A stretch of DNA of 6,172 nt from positions 1 through 6,172 of the forward strand of contig JAVYAJ010000321.1 in assembly GCA_032229885.1 (NCBI GenBank), given 5' to 3'. The notes beneath the pieces are model-generated. The model saw nothing but the letters and a program-made list of their open reading frames with translations. It was not told the DNA's origin and did not search any database. The stretch comes from Anammoximicrobium sp032229885. GTDB taxonomy: Bacteria; Planctomycetota; Planctomycetia; Pirellulales; Pirellulaceae. Positions 1 through 6,163 of the stretch are shown here, piece after piece (the first letter of the stretch is position 1; each line of letters opens with the position of its first letter). The translations under genes and the position numbers were made by a program.

Positions 1-47
1 CCAAATACCGGCTTCCCACTAGAGCCCAACGACGCGATCTGGATTCC

Positions 48-74
48 CTAAGTGCTAGCACTGCTAGCACTTAG
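48..74. repeat. 27-bp perfect palindrome at the broken edge of the transposase
   Basis: The left arm CTAAGTGCTAGCA (48-60) is the exact reverse complement of the right arm TGCTAGCACTTAG (62-74), with one base between them. The core is also a tandem direct repeat: GCTAGCACT occurs at 54-62 and again at 63-71. The last three bases are a TAG in frame with the transposase reading frame that follows, so this element closes that frame on its left. It could be a protein-binding operator, a cruciform-forming site or a recombination scar. I cannot tell which from one copy. Confidence 0.75.
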
Positions 75-1001
75 TGCGCAAAACGGGAATGCACCCCTCT
101 GATTCCGGTTGTCGACCGTCTGAGGCTTCGGTTCCAGATTGGTTCGATCTGTATCGTGGCGGATCGAGGCATGATCAGCAAGGAGACGATCCAGCAGTTG
201 CAGGCGGACGAGCGGAAGGTGCACTTCATTTTGGGAGCACGCCTGCGCAACGTGAAGGAGATCTACGAGAACGTGCTCTCACGTGCTGGCCGTTATCGTG
301 AGGTCCATGGTCCCCGAGAGAAAAGCACGGACCCGTCGCCGCTGAAAGTCAAAGAAGTATGGGTAGACGATCGTCGTTATGTGGTCTGCCTCAACGAGGA
401 ACAGGCGCGGAAAGATCGCGCGGATCGCGAAGCGATCGTGGCCTCGTTGCGGGAGCAATTGCAGCGTGGCGAGAAGTCGCTAGTAGGGAACAAGGACTAT
501 CGGAAGTACCTTTCCGCTGTAGGCCCGAAGTTCACGATCAACGAAGCGAAAGTGAATCCCGAAGAACGGTTCGACAGCAAGTGGGTGTTGCAAACGGATT
601 GGACCGACCTGACGGCCGAAGAGGTGGCGTTCCAGTACAAGCAGCTTTGGACTGTGGAGGCGATGTGTGGAACGGCGAAGACACTGCTGGAGACACGGCC
701 CGTCTTCCACAAGCGTGATGAGACGATTCGCGGGCACGTGTTCTGCAGCTTTCTGGCGTTGCTGCTGCGTAAGGAACTGCAAGACCGATTAGCGGCCCAG
801 GGGGAGAAGCTCGAATGGGCACCGATGCTTAGCGACTTGGCGGCCTTACAGTACACTGAGGTGCAGAGCCAGGGGAAGCGTTTTCTGCTGCGCAGCGACC
901 TTGAGGAGACGTGCGCCGCCGTATTCCGGTCCGTGGGCGTGGCGATCCCGCCCAGCGTCCAACGCATCCCGCACGACAATCGACCAGCGCCGGCCATATA
1001 G
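75..1001 (+). pseudogene. IS1634-type (IS4 superfamily) DDE transposase, C-terminal part only
   Basis: The frame is open from just after an in-frame TAG (72-74) to the TAG at 999-1001. Family-like sequence starts by about base 93 (LIPVVDRLRLRF) and leads into VADRGMIS, the segment around the second catalytic Asp (codon 162-164). Further on is YKQLWTVEAMCGTAK, which matches the Y-x2-R-x3-E-x6-K signature of IS4-type transposases except that Leu replaces Arg; the Glu is the likely third catalytic residue. RPVFHK and IRGHVFCSFLALLLRKEL follow, typical of this group, and the C-terminus GVAIPPSVQR looks complete. Family members are usually about 450-600 residues, so roughly the first half, including the first catalytic Asp, is missing. 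The GTG at 156 falls inside the conserved VADRG segment and is not a true start. No internal stop or frameshift is seen, so the truncation is probably fairly recent. The fragment should be inactive. Confidence 0.85.
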
Positions 1002-1138
1002 GGCGTGGGCATAGCCATTCGGCTCCACATCGAGCGAAGCTACCCCCCCAATGGAAGCCAGCGCATGGCGCCACGCCGGAATTTCGTCGTCGCAAGTCCT
1101 TGCCAGGGCGAGAGAGACGAAAAATGACTGTAGAAGAT
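75..1138 (+). mobile_element. Remnant of an IS1634-type insertion sequence, left part missing
   Basis: The segment holds the 3' part of a transposase gene plus about 137 bases of non-coding sequence after its stop. The right limit is placed where recognisable isomerase coding sequence begins on the other strand, near 1139-1141. The last bases before that junction, read on the - strand, are TTCTACAGTCATTTTTCG, which is a plausible outer end of the element. No matching inverted repeat is visible on the left, as expected if that side was deleted. The 5' half of the transposase gene is absent. Both limits are inferred, not proven. Confidence 0.55.
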
Positions 1139-1140
1139 GA

Positions 1141-1344
1141 GCCCAACGATGCCGTCTTGTCGATGGTCTCGTAGAACGTGTAGCGGTTGAAGCTGTACGC
1201 CTGGCAGCTCAACCGCCAACCCAGTTTTTCCGCGTGCGGCGCGTCGCCGGCGAGACTCACGCCGAACGCGCGCGGAGCCGACGAGCCGATCCACGCCAGA
1301 CCGGCGGCAGCGCCCGCTGTTTGAAGGAAACGACGACGATCAAT
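1141..1344 (-). pseudogene. 5' fragment of a Tat-exported sugar-phosphate isomerase/epimerase-like gene
   Basis: The - strand reads 68 codons from IDRRRFLQTAG to IDKTASLG. RRRFLQ followed by a small-residue hydrophobic stretch (GAAAGLAWIG) is a twin-arginine signal peptide. KLGWRLSCQAYSFNRYTFYE then matches the first strand and loop of xylose-isomerase-like TIM-barrel proteins that are common in Planctomycetes. Family members continue from ASLG into a segment like LKYIEAYPG. Here the reading changes to unrelated sequence at the edge of the transposon relic, so about three quarters of the barrel is gone. No ATG, GTG or TTG lies near the signal peptide: the expected start position is an ATT (1342-1344), and the frame merely runs on upstream to an ATG at 1479. 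The start codon has probably decayed, or a rare start was used. The gene is co-directional with the glycosidase-like gene upstream of it. The identification rests on a short but characteristic N-terminus. Confidence 0.7.
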
Positions 1345-1484
1345 CGAATGGCCGATGTGAGAAACTCCCAGGTGAAGAACGAGCCGCGGCTGTGCTGGAT
1401 CGTTGCGGAGCCCGCCACGGCGTTCCAACACCGCGACCGCGCCGGCCGAACCATCCCGACTTACGCCAGCCACCGACAAACCCC

Positions 1485-1509
1485 GATCGCCGGGCCGGGC
1501 CCGTCGATC
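1485..1509 (-). terminator. Strong stem-loop downstream of the GHL10 gene, possible terminator
   Basis: On the + strand GATCG-C-CGGGC (1485-1495) pairs with GCCCG-T-CGATC (1499-1509), giving ten base pairs with one C/T mismatch and a three-base loop. It lies about 80 bases beyond the stop of the glycosidase-like gene and before the isomerase fragment. On the - strand it is followed only by GGGGTTTG, so there is no good T-run. A Rho-independent role is therefore uncertain. The rest of the 1345-1589 gap shows no gene. Confidence 0.35.
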
Positions 1510-1589
1510 ACGTCAAACGTTTCATTTTACCAACCGTAGCCTCGCACAACAGCCAACCGACGTGCGATCGCTCCCTGCCCGCCCGGCGA

Positions 1590-4109
1590 TCACGGCAGTC
1601 GCGTAGCGCCCTCGCCCAGCAGCGGCAACAGCTTGTGGGCGTGGACGTCGCTATAGTCGAACACCATGAACCCGCCGGTGTTGTGTTCGCGCGTGACCTC
1701 GATCTGGCGGACGAGGTGGTCAAACCGCTCGCGCGGGCCGTGCTGGAACACGCCCAGTCCGGGATAACAGGGCGTCTTACCCGCCCAGCCCAGTTGATTG
1801 TCGATCGAGTTCCCCAGTTGGACATCGCTGGGGGTGTAGTCCATCGGACAGACGAAGTCCATCCAGCCCCGCTCGCACCACAGCTTCCAATCCTGGCCAA
1901 CGCCGTCGCGGTCGCTGGTCCAGTTGCGGAACACGGCCGCCGACAATTTGATCCCGGGCCGCACCTGTCGGGCTTGGCGGCTGACCTCCTCGACCACGGC
2001 ATTGATGTTCTGGCGTCGCCAGTCCAGCCACTGTTGCCGCAACGTGCCGTCGGGCCGCACGTCGCCGGGCCAGTTGTTGACCGGCGCACCGATGGCCTGG
2101 GAAAATCGTTGGCGGCAACCCGCGCAATAACAGTAGGCGCCGCTGGGGTAGCGGATGTAGTCGAAGTGCAGGCCGTCGACCGCATACCGCCGCGCCACCT
2201 CGACCATCGAGTCGACTTCGAGTTTCTGGTTGGCCGGATGCGACGGGCACAGCCAGGGGGCCTCATGGCCGTTGATATCGACCTGCAATCGCTGCTCGCG
2301 GCGCATCGCATCGACAAAGCTCTTGGGCGCCTGGGAGCCCGTGTTCCAATTCACCTTCCAGACGTGAATTTGGATGCCGTACTTGCGGCAGGCCGCCAGG
2401 CACTGGGCGATCTGATCGTTGTCGGCGTCGATTCCATTGGCGGTCGGCAGCAGGTCGTTGGGATAGAAGGCGACGCCACCCCACAGCATGTTGGGGAAGA
2501 TCGCCGTGAAGTGGGCGTCGGCCATCTGTTTGATCGCCTGATCCCACGACAACCCGGTTACGCCGCGGGCGTTGTGGCACCACAAACCGCGAAATTCTCC
2601 GGGCACGCAGCGTTGGCCTCGCGCGTAGGCCGCCAGCGCCTGTTGGCCGGCGGTGGCCGTCGTATTGAAGGCGTCGACCAGTTTGCCCTCGGCCAGCAGA
2701 CGCTCGGCCTGGGCTCGCAACCGATCGGCCTCGGTCAACGCCTGTTGGACGCGCGGATCGTCGCCCCAATCCCGGCGCAGGTTGCGGGCCAGAGTCGCGT
2801 AGTCGTCCGCCCCTCCGACGCGCCCCATCCCCGCCAGTGCGGCGGTCGCTGCTTCGCGCCAATACTGCGGCGCCAATTGTCCGAGCATGGCCTGGACGAG
2901 GCGGCGTTTATTCACGGGGTCGTCACCGAGCAGCACGTGTGACATGGCGAGAGTGTTGGCCGTGGCGACGATCGCCGCTTGGCCCGTCGGCTGGTTTTGT
3001 CCGTCCAGCCACTCCGCCACGACATGGCCGACGCCGGGCGCCACCTCGTAGTCGTAGATGTTCCACGAATGTTGGCCCACGACAGGCGGCGCGCCCGGCA
3101 ACTGTCCTTCTCGAATACGGATGGCCGCAAAGCGATCCGGCTGATCCGGCCTGATGTATCGCGCCGCTTTGATCCCGAAAGTCGAATAAAGTTCGTGCGG
3201 CAGAGCGTAAAAGCCCACCGCCTTGCCACCGCCGCGTATGAAACGCTCGACGAGCTGCACTGAATCGGCCGGCATCGATGGATTGTAGGGAAGGATCAGC
3301 ACGCGGACTTTTTCCAGTTGCCTCGCTTCGAGCTGGATGTCGCTGAGCATCGCATAGCCGATCCCCAGGGTGTCGAGGTAGCGGGCCATGGATTCGGCAA
3401 AGGAATCGATGCTGCGGGCCTCGCCCTTGGAATTCGCGGCCACGGATTCCGCTCGGATGATCGCGACGGTGGCATCCGCTCCGAGTTTTCCATGGAACGC
3501 GAAATTGCGGACGCGCAATTCCGTGTCGATATCGCCGCCCCGCCACGCGGACAGGCGAATCGCCTTGATTACGTTCCAACCGTCCGGTTGTCCTTCGATC
3601 TTCGTGCTGGCCTTGTCGATCACTATCGTGTTCCATCCCGGCGCGCTCGGGTAGAACGAGGCGTTGTACCAGCCGTTGCCGCTCTGGAAATACAGGGAAA
3701 AGGACGAGATGGTGGCGAGGTTCGCACACGAAATCTGGAACTCGATGCCCCGGCAATCCGACAGATTCAGGTTCACGCCCAGATCCCACGACGCACGCTC
3801 GACCGGGTTGTGAGCAAAGTGGCACGGCAATCGCGCCACGCGCCGCTGGCCATCCACGACGCCGCCGGCCTGCGGCGTACCCGTCAACGGCCGCCACGCG
3901 GCGCGGGCCGCTGCATCGTCTGCGTAATCGCAGGCTTCAAACACCGCCGCCGGTGCGGTGGATACGCCTTGTCGTGCCGGCGATGCTTCTCCTGCCGACG
4001 CTGCGCTCGGCGAACACGGTATCACAACCGCGAGACTCAATGCGGACAACAACCAAAATAGGCGTTCGGCGGCGTGCGGTGGGCGGCGTGGCCGGTAGAA
4101 ATGCTTCAC
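1590..4109 (-). CDS. Secreted multidomain GHL10 (DUF187) family glycoside-hydrolase-like protein
   Basis: The 839-residue protein probably cleaves or binds an extracytoplasmic polysaccharide; the substrate cannot be read from the sequence. Residues 1-39 form a Sec signal peptide: basic start, hydrophobic RLFWLLSALSLAVVI, cleavage likely after AASA. Residues about 55-207 look like a carbohydrate-binding beta-sandwich (FEACDYADDAAARAAW near the start, VRNFAFHG at the end). Residues about 212-400 resemble a class I glutamine-amidotransferase-like or beta-galactosidase-trimerisation fold (VRVLILPYN, FIRGGGKAVGFYALP) and show no obvious catalytic Cys motif. A helical linker with coiled-coil character follows (about 450-497). 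Residues 504-820 are the GHL10 barrel: GEFRGLWCHN, then DGLHFDYIRYP (645-655) whose acidic residues, especially Asp650, are the likely active-site residues, then MDFVCPMDY (750-758) and GGFMVFDYSD. The insert CYCAGC (660-665) could bind a metal. The GTG start at 4109 is chosen because AAGGAG lies 8 bases upstream and a signal peptide follows directly. The frame stays open to an ATG at 4274, but that extra 55-residue stretch is unlike any leader. The gene appears intact. Confidence 0.82.
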   Translation of the reverse strand: MKHFYRPRRPPHAAERLFWLLSALSLAVVIPCSPSAASAGEASPARQGVSTAPAAVFEACDYADDAAARAAWRPLTGTPQAGGVVDGQRRVARLPCHFAHNPVERASWDLGVNLNLSDCRGIEFQISCANLATISSFSLYFQSGNGWYNASFYPSAPGWNTIVIDKASTKIEGQPDGWNVIKAIRLSAWRGGDIDTELRVRNFAFHGKLGADATVAIIRAESVAANSKGEARSIDSFAESMARYLDTLGIGYAMLSDIQLEARQLEKVRVLILPYNPSMPADSVQLVERFIRGGGKAVGFYALPHELYSTFGIKAARYIRPDQPDRFAAIRIREGQLPGAPPVVGQHSWNIYDYEVAPGVGHVVAEWLDGQNQPTGQAAIVATANTLAMSHVLLGDDPVNKRRLVQAMLGQLAPQYWREAATAALAGMGRVGGADDYATLARNLRRDWGDDPRVQQALTEADRLRAQAERLLAEGKLVDAFNTTATAGQQALAAYARGQRCVPGEFRGLWCHNARGVTGLSWDQAIKQMADAHFTAIFPNMLWGGVAFYPNDLLPTANGIDADNDQIAQCLAACRKYGIQIHVWKVNWNTGSQAPKSFVDAMRREQRLQVDINGHEAPWLCPSHPANQKLEVDSMVEVARRYAVDGLHFDYIRYPSGAYCYCAGCRQRFSQAIGAPVNNWPGDVRPDGTLRQQWLDWRRQNINAVVEEVSRQARQVRPGIKLSAAVFRNWTSDRDGVGQDWKLWCERGWMDFVCPMDYTPSDVQLGNSIDNQLGWAGKTPCYPGLGVFQHGPRERFDHLVRQIEVTREHNTGGFMVFDYSDVHAHKLLPLLGEGATRLP

Positions 4110-4117
4110 GGTGGGGA

Positions 4118-4123
4118 CTCCTT
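4118..4123 (-). promoter_or_regulatory. Ribosome binding site that fixes the GTG start of the GHL10 gene
   Basis: The - strand carries AAGGAG here, eight bases before the GTG at 4107-4109. This near-perfect Shine-Dalgarno sequence supports the internal GTG over the ATG at 4274. Confidence 0.75.
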
Positions 4124-4376
4124 GCTGGCTCGAAAGCGACTTGGCGGGACGAAAAACGCTCGAGTGCGCATGCGAAGTTGCGCCCGTGATCGGCGCGCGG
4201 TCCGCGCCTGCATCGCGAAAACCGCGGCGAATCCGCGCGCGTTCGCCTTGTTGGCGATCCGCGGCCAGAATCACGACACCGCGACGTGACCGGCGCTACA
4301 CGGCCGCAATAGGTGCTGCATACCCACCATCGTTGTACGCCTCGCGCAACGTGGTTACAGTCGACGCCCCGCATCA

Positions 4377-4397
4377 GTTTGCACGCGGCGCGCAAAC
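4377..4397 (-). terminator. Stem-loop 47 bases after the lipoprotein stop, possible terminator
   Basis: Read on the - strand, GTTTGC (4397-4392) pairs with GCAAAC (4382-4377). The inner GCG and CGT can extend the stem by three pairs, including one G-T wobble, around a CCG loop. It sits just beyond the end of the lipoprotein gene, where a transcript end is expected. No T-run follows, so it could instead be an RNA-stabilising or chance structure. Confidence 0.35.
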
Positions 4398-4444
4398 CCG
4401 TCGTCGCGAGCCGATGCGGATCCGGGCCTGTTGTACGGGCGGGG

Positions 4445-4939
4445 CTACAGTTCGAAGTCTTTCTCGGTCTGAGGCGAGACGACCGTCACCTTGAGCGGCG
4501 TGGTGTGGGGGTCGGTGTATTGGGTGGGCACAAGCTGTTTCGCACCTTTGGCAATCGCGTCGGCCTCGTCGATGATATCCGCGGGCGGAGGCGTGCCATC
4601 CGGCATGGCCACGCGGCTGATCACAACCGTGTAGTCCGACGGGATCACGCCCTTGGAATCGGTCAGCGGAACCTGAGGGACCATCGTCGACATCTCGTAG
4701 GTTCCATCCTCGGCCGTGACAGCCACGGCGGTGCGTCCGACACTTTGGACTGTGGGGAAAAAAGTGATGCTGGCGAAGGGCAATGGCTTGCCATCCACGG
4801 TTACCCGTCCCGTGACGGGGACTGCGCCGCTGAGAAAACCTAAATCTGCTTTGGGTTTACAACCTGCAAGGGCCAGTAGTCCATAGACCAATGTGACTAG
4901 GGTGATGGTGTTCTTCACGAAATCCGCCTTCCGATCCAT
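4445..4939 (-). CDS. Small transthyretin-like (carboxypeptidase regulatory-like) lipoprotein
   Basis: The predicted protein has 164 residues. A hydrophobic leader ends in the lipobox LAGC, with Cys27 as the lipidation site, so it should be membrane-anchored outside the cytoplasm. Residues 41-62 (PVTGRVTVDGKPLPFASITF and onward) are the characteristic first strands of the small beta-sandwich found in many planctomycete lipoproteins. EDGTYEMS (77-84) and PSDYTVVIS (100-108) continue the sandwich, and QYTDPHTTPLKVTV near the C-terminus matches the usual end of these proteins. No catalytic role is known; such domains may bind other envelope proteins or sugars. It lies 96 bases after the DUF1559 gene in the same direction, a pairing seen repeatedly in Planctomycetes, so co-transcription is likely. 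The ATG at 4939 has only a weak AGG upstream. A GTG at 4916-4918, preceded by GGAAGGCGGA, would remove seven residues and still give a good lipoprotein leader, so the start is uncertain. Confidence 0.8.
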   Translation of the reverse strand: MDRKADFVKNTITLVTLVYGLLALAGCKPKADLGFLSGAVPVTGRVTVDGKPLPFASITFFPTVQSVGRTAVAVTAEDGTYEMSTMVPQVPLTDSKGVIPSDYTVVISRVAMPDGTPPPADIIDEADAIAKGAKQLVPTQYTDPHTTPLKVTVVSPQTEKDFEL

Positions 4940-5035
4940 ACGACTGCCTACGGCACGGCGGCACGCTGCTTATCGCGGGCGGCCGCACGCTGTTACGACC
5001 TTGTTGATGCGTCGTCTTATCCGTGTGATCTTCGT

Positions 5036-6007
5036 TCAGAACTGCGAGATCGGGTCGCCATCGGCGATGACCTGCAGCCGCCGACGTAACACTTGATCGG
5101 TGTTCTGCGACATGAACCGCACCGAGGCGTCGCCCAAGAGGACATTGAGCCCGCCCGGGTGGAAGCTGCCGGTGGTCATCCAGTCGCCCAGCCGGGTGCC
5201 AGCGTACTGGACGCTGCATTCGTAGGGCGGGTTTCCCCAGGTGACGTTGTAATAGGTCTCGTTCGGCGGCTTGAATTGAATGTCCAATCCCGTCTGGACA
5301 TAGCCCCGCACGGCCCATTCCGCGTTCGAGCCGTTGCAGCAGCAGCTCCGGAATGTCTCGGCCATCGCCACCACGTTGCTCGTGCCGTCCACGACGTGCT
5401 GCGTGCCACAGTAACTTCCATCCTCGAACATCGTGCGTACCGTTACAGGTGTCGATCCCCACTGGCTGCAGCGATTCAAGGATCGATACACGATGAAGTC
5501 ATAGTTGGTCCGTCGACGGTTGGCCTCGTCGGGATCGCTGGGGCAGACGAACGGCGGCGGCGAGTTTTGCGCGACAAAGGCCGCGTTCGGAGCGCTGCTG
5601 CCCCCCGCCAACGGCGGAACGGTCGGCGTGTAGGTCGCACTGTAGCTATCGTTGAACGAGTAACGGAAGTCGGCTTGATCGAACAACGCCTGGTGTTCGA
5701 GGAACGGCAACATCAGCACGAGCGAGTTGAGGTTCATCGACGTATAGCCAGCATAGGGGATCGCCGCGCAGTCGCGATTGGCAATCTCCGACGGCGGAAA
5801 GACCTTGTGCGTGTCGAGGTAATTGTACAGGGCCACGCCCAACTGCTTGAGCTTGTTGGTGCACTGCGTGCGCCGCGCCGCCTCGCGGGCCGCCTGGATC
5901 GCTGGCAGCAACAACGCCACGAGGATTCCGATGATGGCGATCACCACCAGTAACTCCACCAACGTAAATGCGGGCCGTCGCGGCCGCCATGATCTGGACC
6001 GCTGCAT
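5036..6007 (-). CDS. DUF1559 family protein with type IV pilin-like N-terminus
   Basis: The protein has 323 residues. After a short basic leader, AFTLVELLVVIAIIGILVA (residues 13-31) is a prepilin-type cleavage and methylation segment; a prepilin peptidase would cut before Phe14, with Ala rather than Gly at the -1 position. LLPAIQAAREAARRTQCTNK (33-52) and the following LKQLGVALYNYLDTHKVFPP are hallmarks of DUF1559. The C-terminus has the family block SFHPGGLNVLLGDASVRF (281-298) and ends IADGDPISQF. The length is usual for the family. The likely location is the inner membrane with the globular part in the periplasm, by analogy with type II secretion pseudopilins. The molecular role is unknown, and these proteins occur in dozens of copies per planctomycete genome. 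The ATG at 6007 is chosen because GGAGGAG lies six bases upstream; another ATG at 6031 lacks a good site. A triple cysteine (222-224) is a notable detail. The lipoprotein gene follows. Confidence 0.9.
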   Translation of the reverse strand: MQRSRSWRPRRPAFTLVELLVVIAIIGILVALLLPAIQAAREAARRTQCTNKLKQLGVALYNYLDTHKVFPPSEIANRDCAAIPYAGYTSMNLNSLVLMLPFLEHQALFDQADFRYSFNDSYSATYTPTVPPLAGGSSAPNAAFVAQNSPPPFVCPSDPDEANRRRTNYDFIVYRSLNRCSQWGSTPVTVRTMFEDGSYCGTQHVVDGTSNVVAMAETFRSCCCNGSNAEWAVRGYVQTGLDIQFKPPNETYYNVTWGNPPYECSVQYAGTRLGDWMTTGSFHPGGLNVLLGDASVRFMSQNTDQVLRRRLQVIADGDPISQF

Positions 6008-6013
6008 TCCACG

Positions 6014-6020
6014 CTCCTCC
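6014..6020 (-). promoter_or_regulatory. Ribosome binding site of the DUF1559 gene
   Basis: The - strand reads GGAGGAG, six bases before the ATG at 6005-6007. It decides that start over the in-frame ATG at 6031. Confidence 0.75.
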
Positions 6021-6049
6021 AGAAGATACATGGATGGTATTTACCTAAC

Positions 6050-6065
6050 GCGGGCCAGTGCCCGC
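6050..6065. repeat. Stem-loop GCGGGC-CAGT-GCCCGC
   Basis: Six perfect GC base pairs close a four-base loop. It lies about 43 bases upstream of the DUF1559 start codon, in the presumed leader or promoter area. It could affect transcript folding, or be part of the repeat cluster to its right. Confidence 0.5.
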
Positions 6066-6079
6066 AACCCAAGAATCTG

Positions 6080-6093
6080 TTTGGCCGAAGGCC
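6080..6093. repeat. Short palindromic repeat unit, copy 1
   Basis: TTTGGCCGAAGGCC contains the inverted repeat GGCC-GAA-GGCC. The identical 14 bases recur at 6150-6163, exactly 70 bases away. Small palindromes of this kind between genes resemble REP-type elements. Confidence 0.6.
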
Positions 6094-6107
6094 TCCGATC
6101 ACCGTAG

Positions 6108-6126
6108 CCTGGGGCAACGCCCCAGG
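6108..6126. repeat. Perfect stem-loop CCTGGGGC-AAC-GCCCCAGG
   Basis: Eight perfect base pairs close a three-base AAC loop, between the two copies of the TTTGGCCGAAGGCC unit. Neither side has a T-run, so it does not look like a standard Rho-independent terminator. From memory, similar GGGGC-loop-GCCCC palindromes are scattered through genomes of Pirellula-type bacteria. I could not check this. Confidence 0.65.
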
Positions 6127-6149
6127 ACCGGCGCCGCGCGTGTGCCTCT

Positions 6150-6163
6150 TTTGGCCGAAGGCC
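6150..6163. repeat. Short palindromic repeat unit, copy 2
   Basis: This is an exact second copy of TTTGGCCGAAGGCC. Here the stem extends by one pair to TGGCC-GAA-GGCCA (6152-6164). It lies close to the window end, so the repeat cluster may continue beyond it. Confidence 0.6.

Larger units (their letters stand above)
4110..4444. other. 335-bp intergenic region between the lipoprotein and GHL10 genes
   Basis: I see no supported gene here. Frames open across it on both strands, but they are GC-rich shadows without a ribosome binding site or a recognisable product. It probably contains the promoter and leader of the GHL10 gene, because the gap is too long for tight operon spacing. I could not find a convincing -35/-10 pair. 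The only structures seen are the AAGGAG just before the GTG and a stem-loop at 4377-4397. Confidence 0.5.

Noticed and set aside
74..301. A 75-codon + strand frame at the left edge
   Set aside because: It overlaps the transposase remnant in another frame and has no independent support.
829..1140. Continuation of the isomerase - strand frame through the relic
   Set aside because: The frame stays open by chance after ASLG, but the residues no longer resemble the family and lie antisense to the transposase.
1392..2942. A 516-codon open frame on the + strand opposite the GHL10 gene
   Set aside because: It is fully antisense to a protein with clear signal peptide and GHL10 motifs, shows no recognisable domain, and is rich in the Arg/Ala/Gly/Pro/His pattern typical of GC-rich shadow frames.
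3318..4061. A 247-codon open frame on the + strand
   Set aside because: It is antisense to the N-terminal half of the GHL10 gene, and its composition is that of a shadow frame without motifs.
3937..4395. A 152-codon - strand frame in the lipoprotein-GHL10 gap
   Set aside because: It overlaps the GHL10 signal peptide region in another frame, has no good ribosome binding site and no recognisable feature.
5093..5953. A 286-codon open frame on the + strand
   Set aside because: It is antisense to the DUF1559 gene, whose pilin-like segment and C-terminal block are unmistakable.
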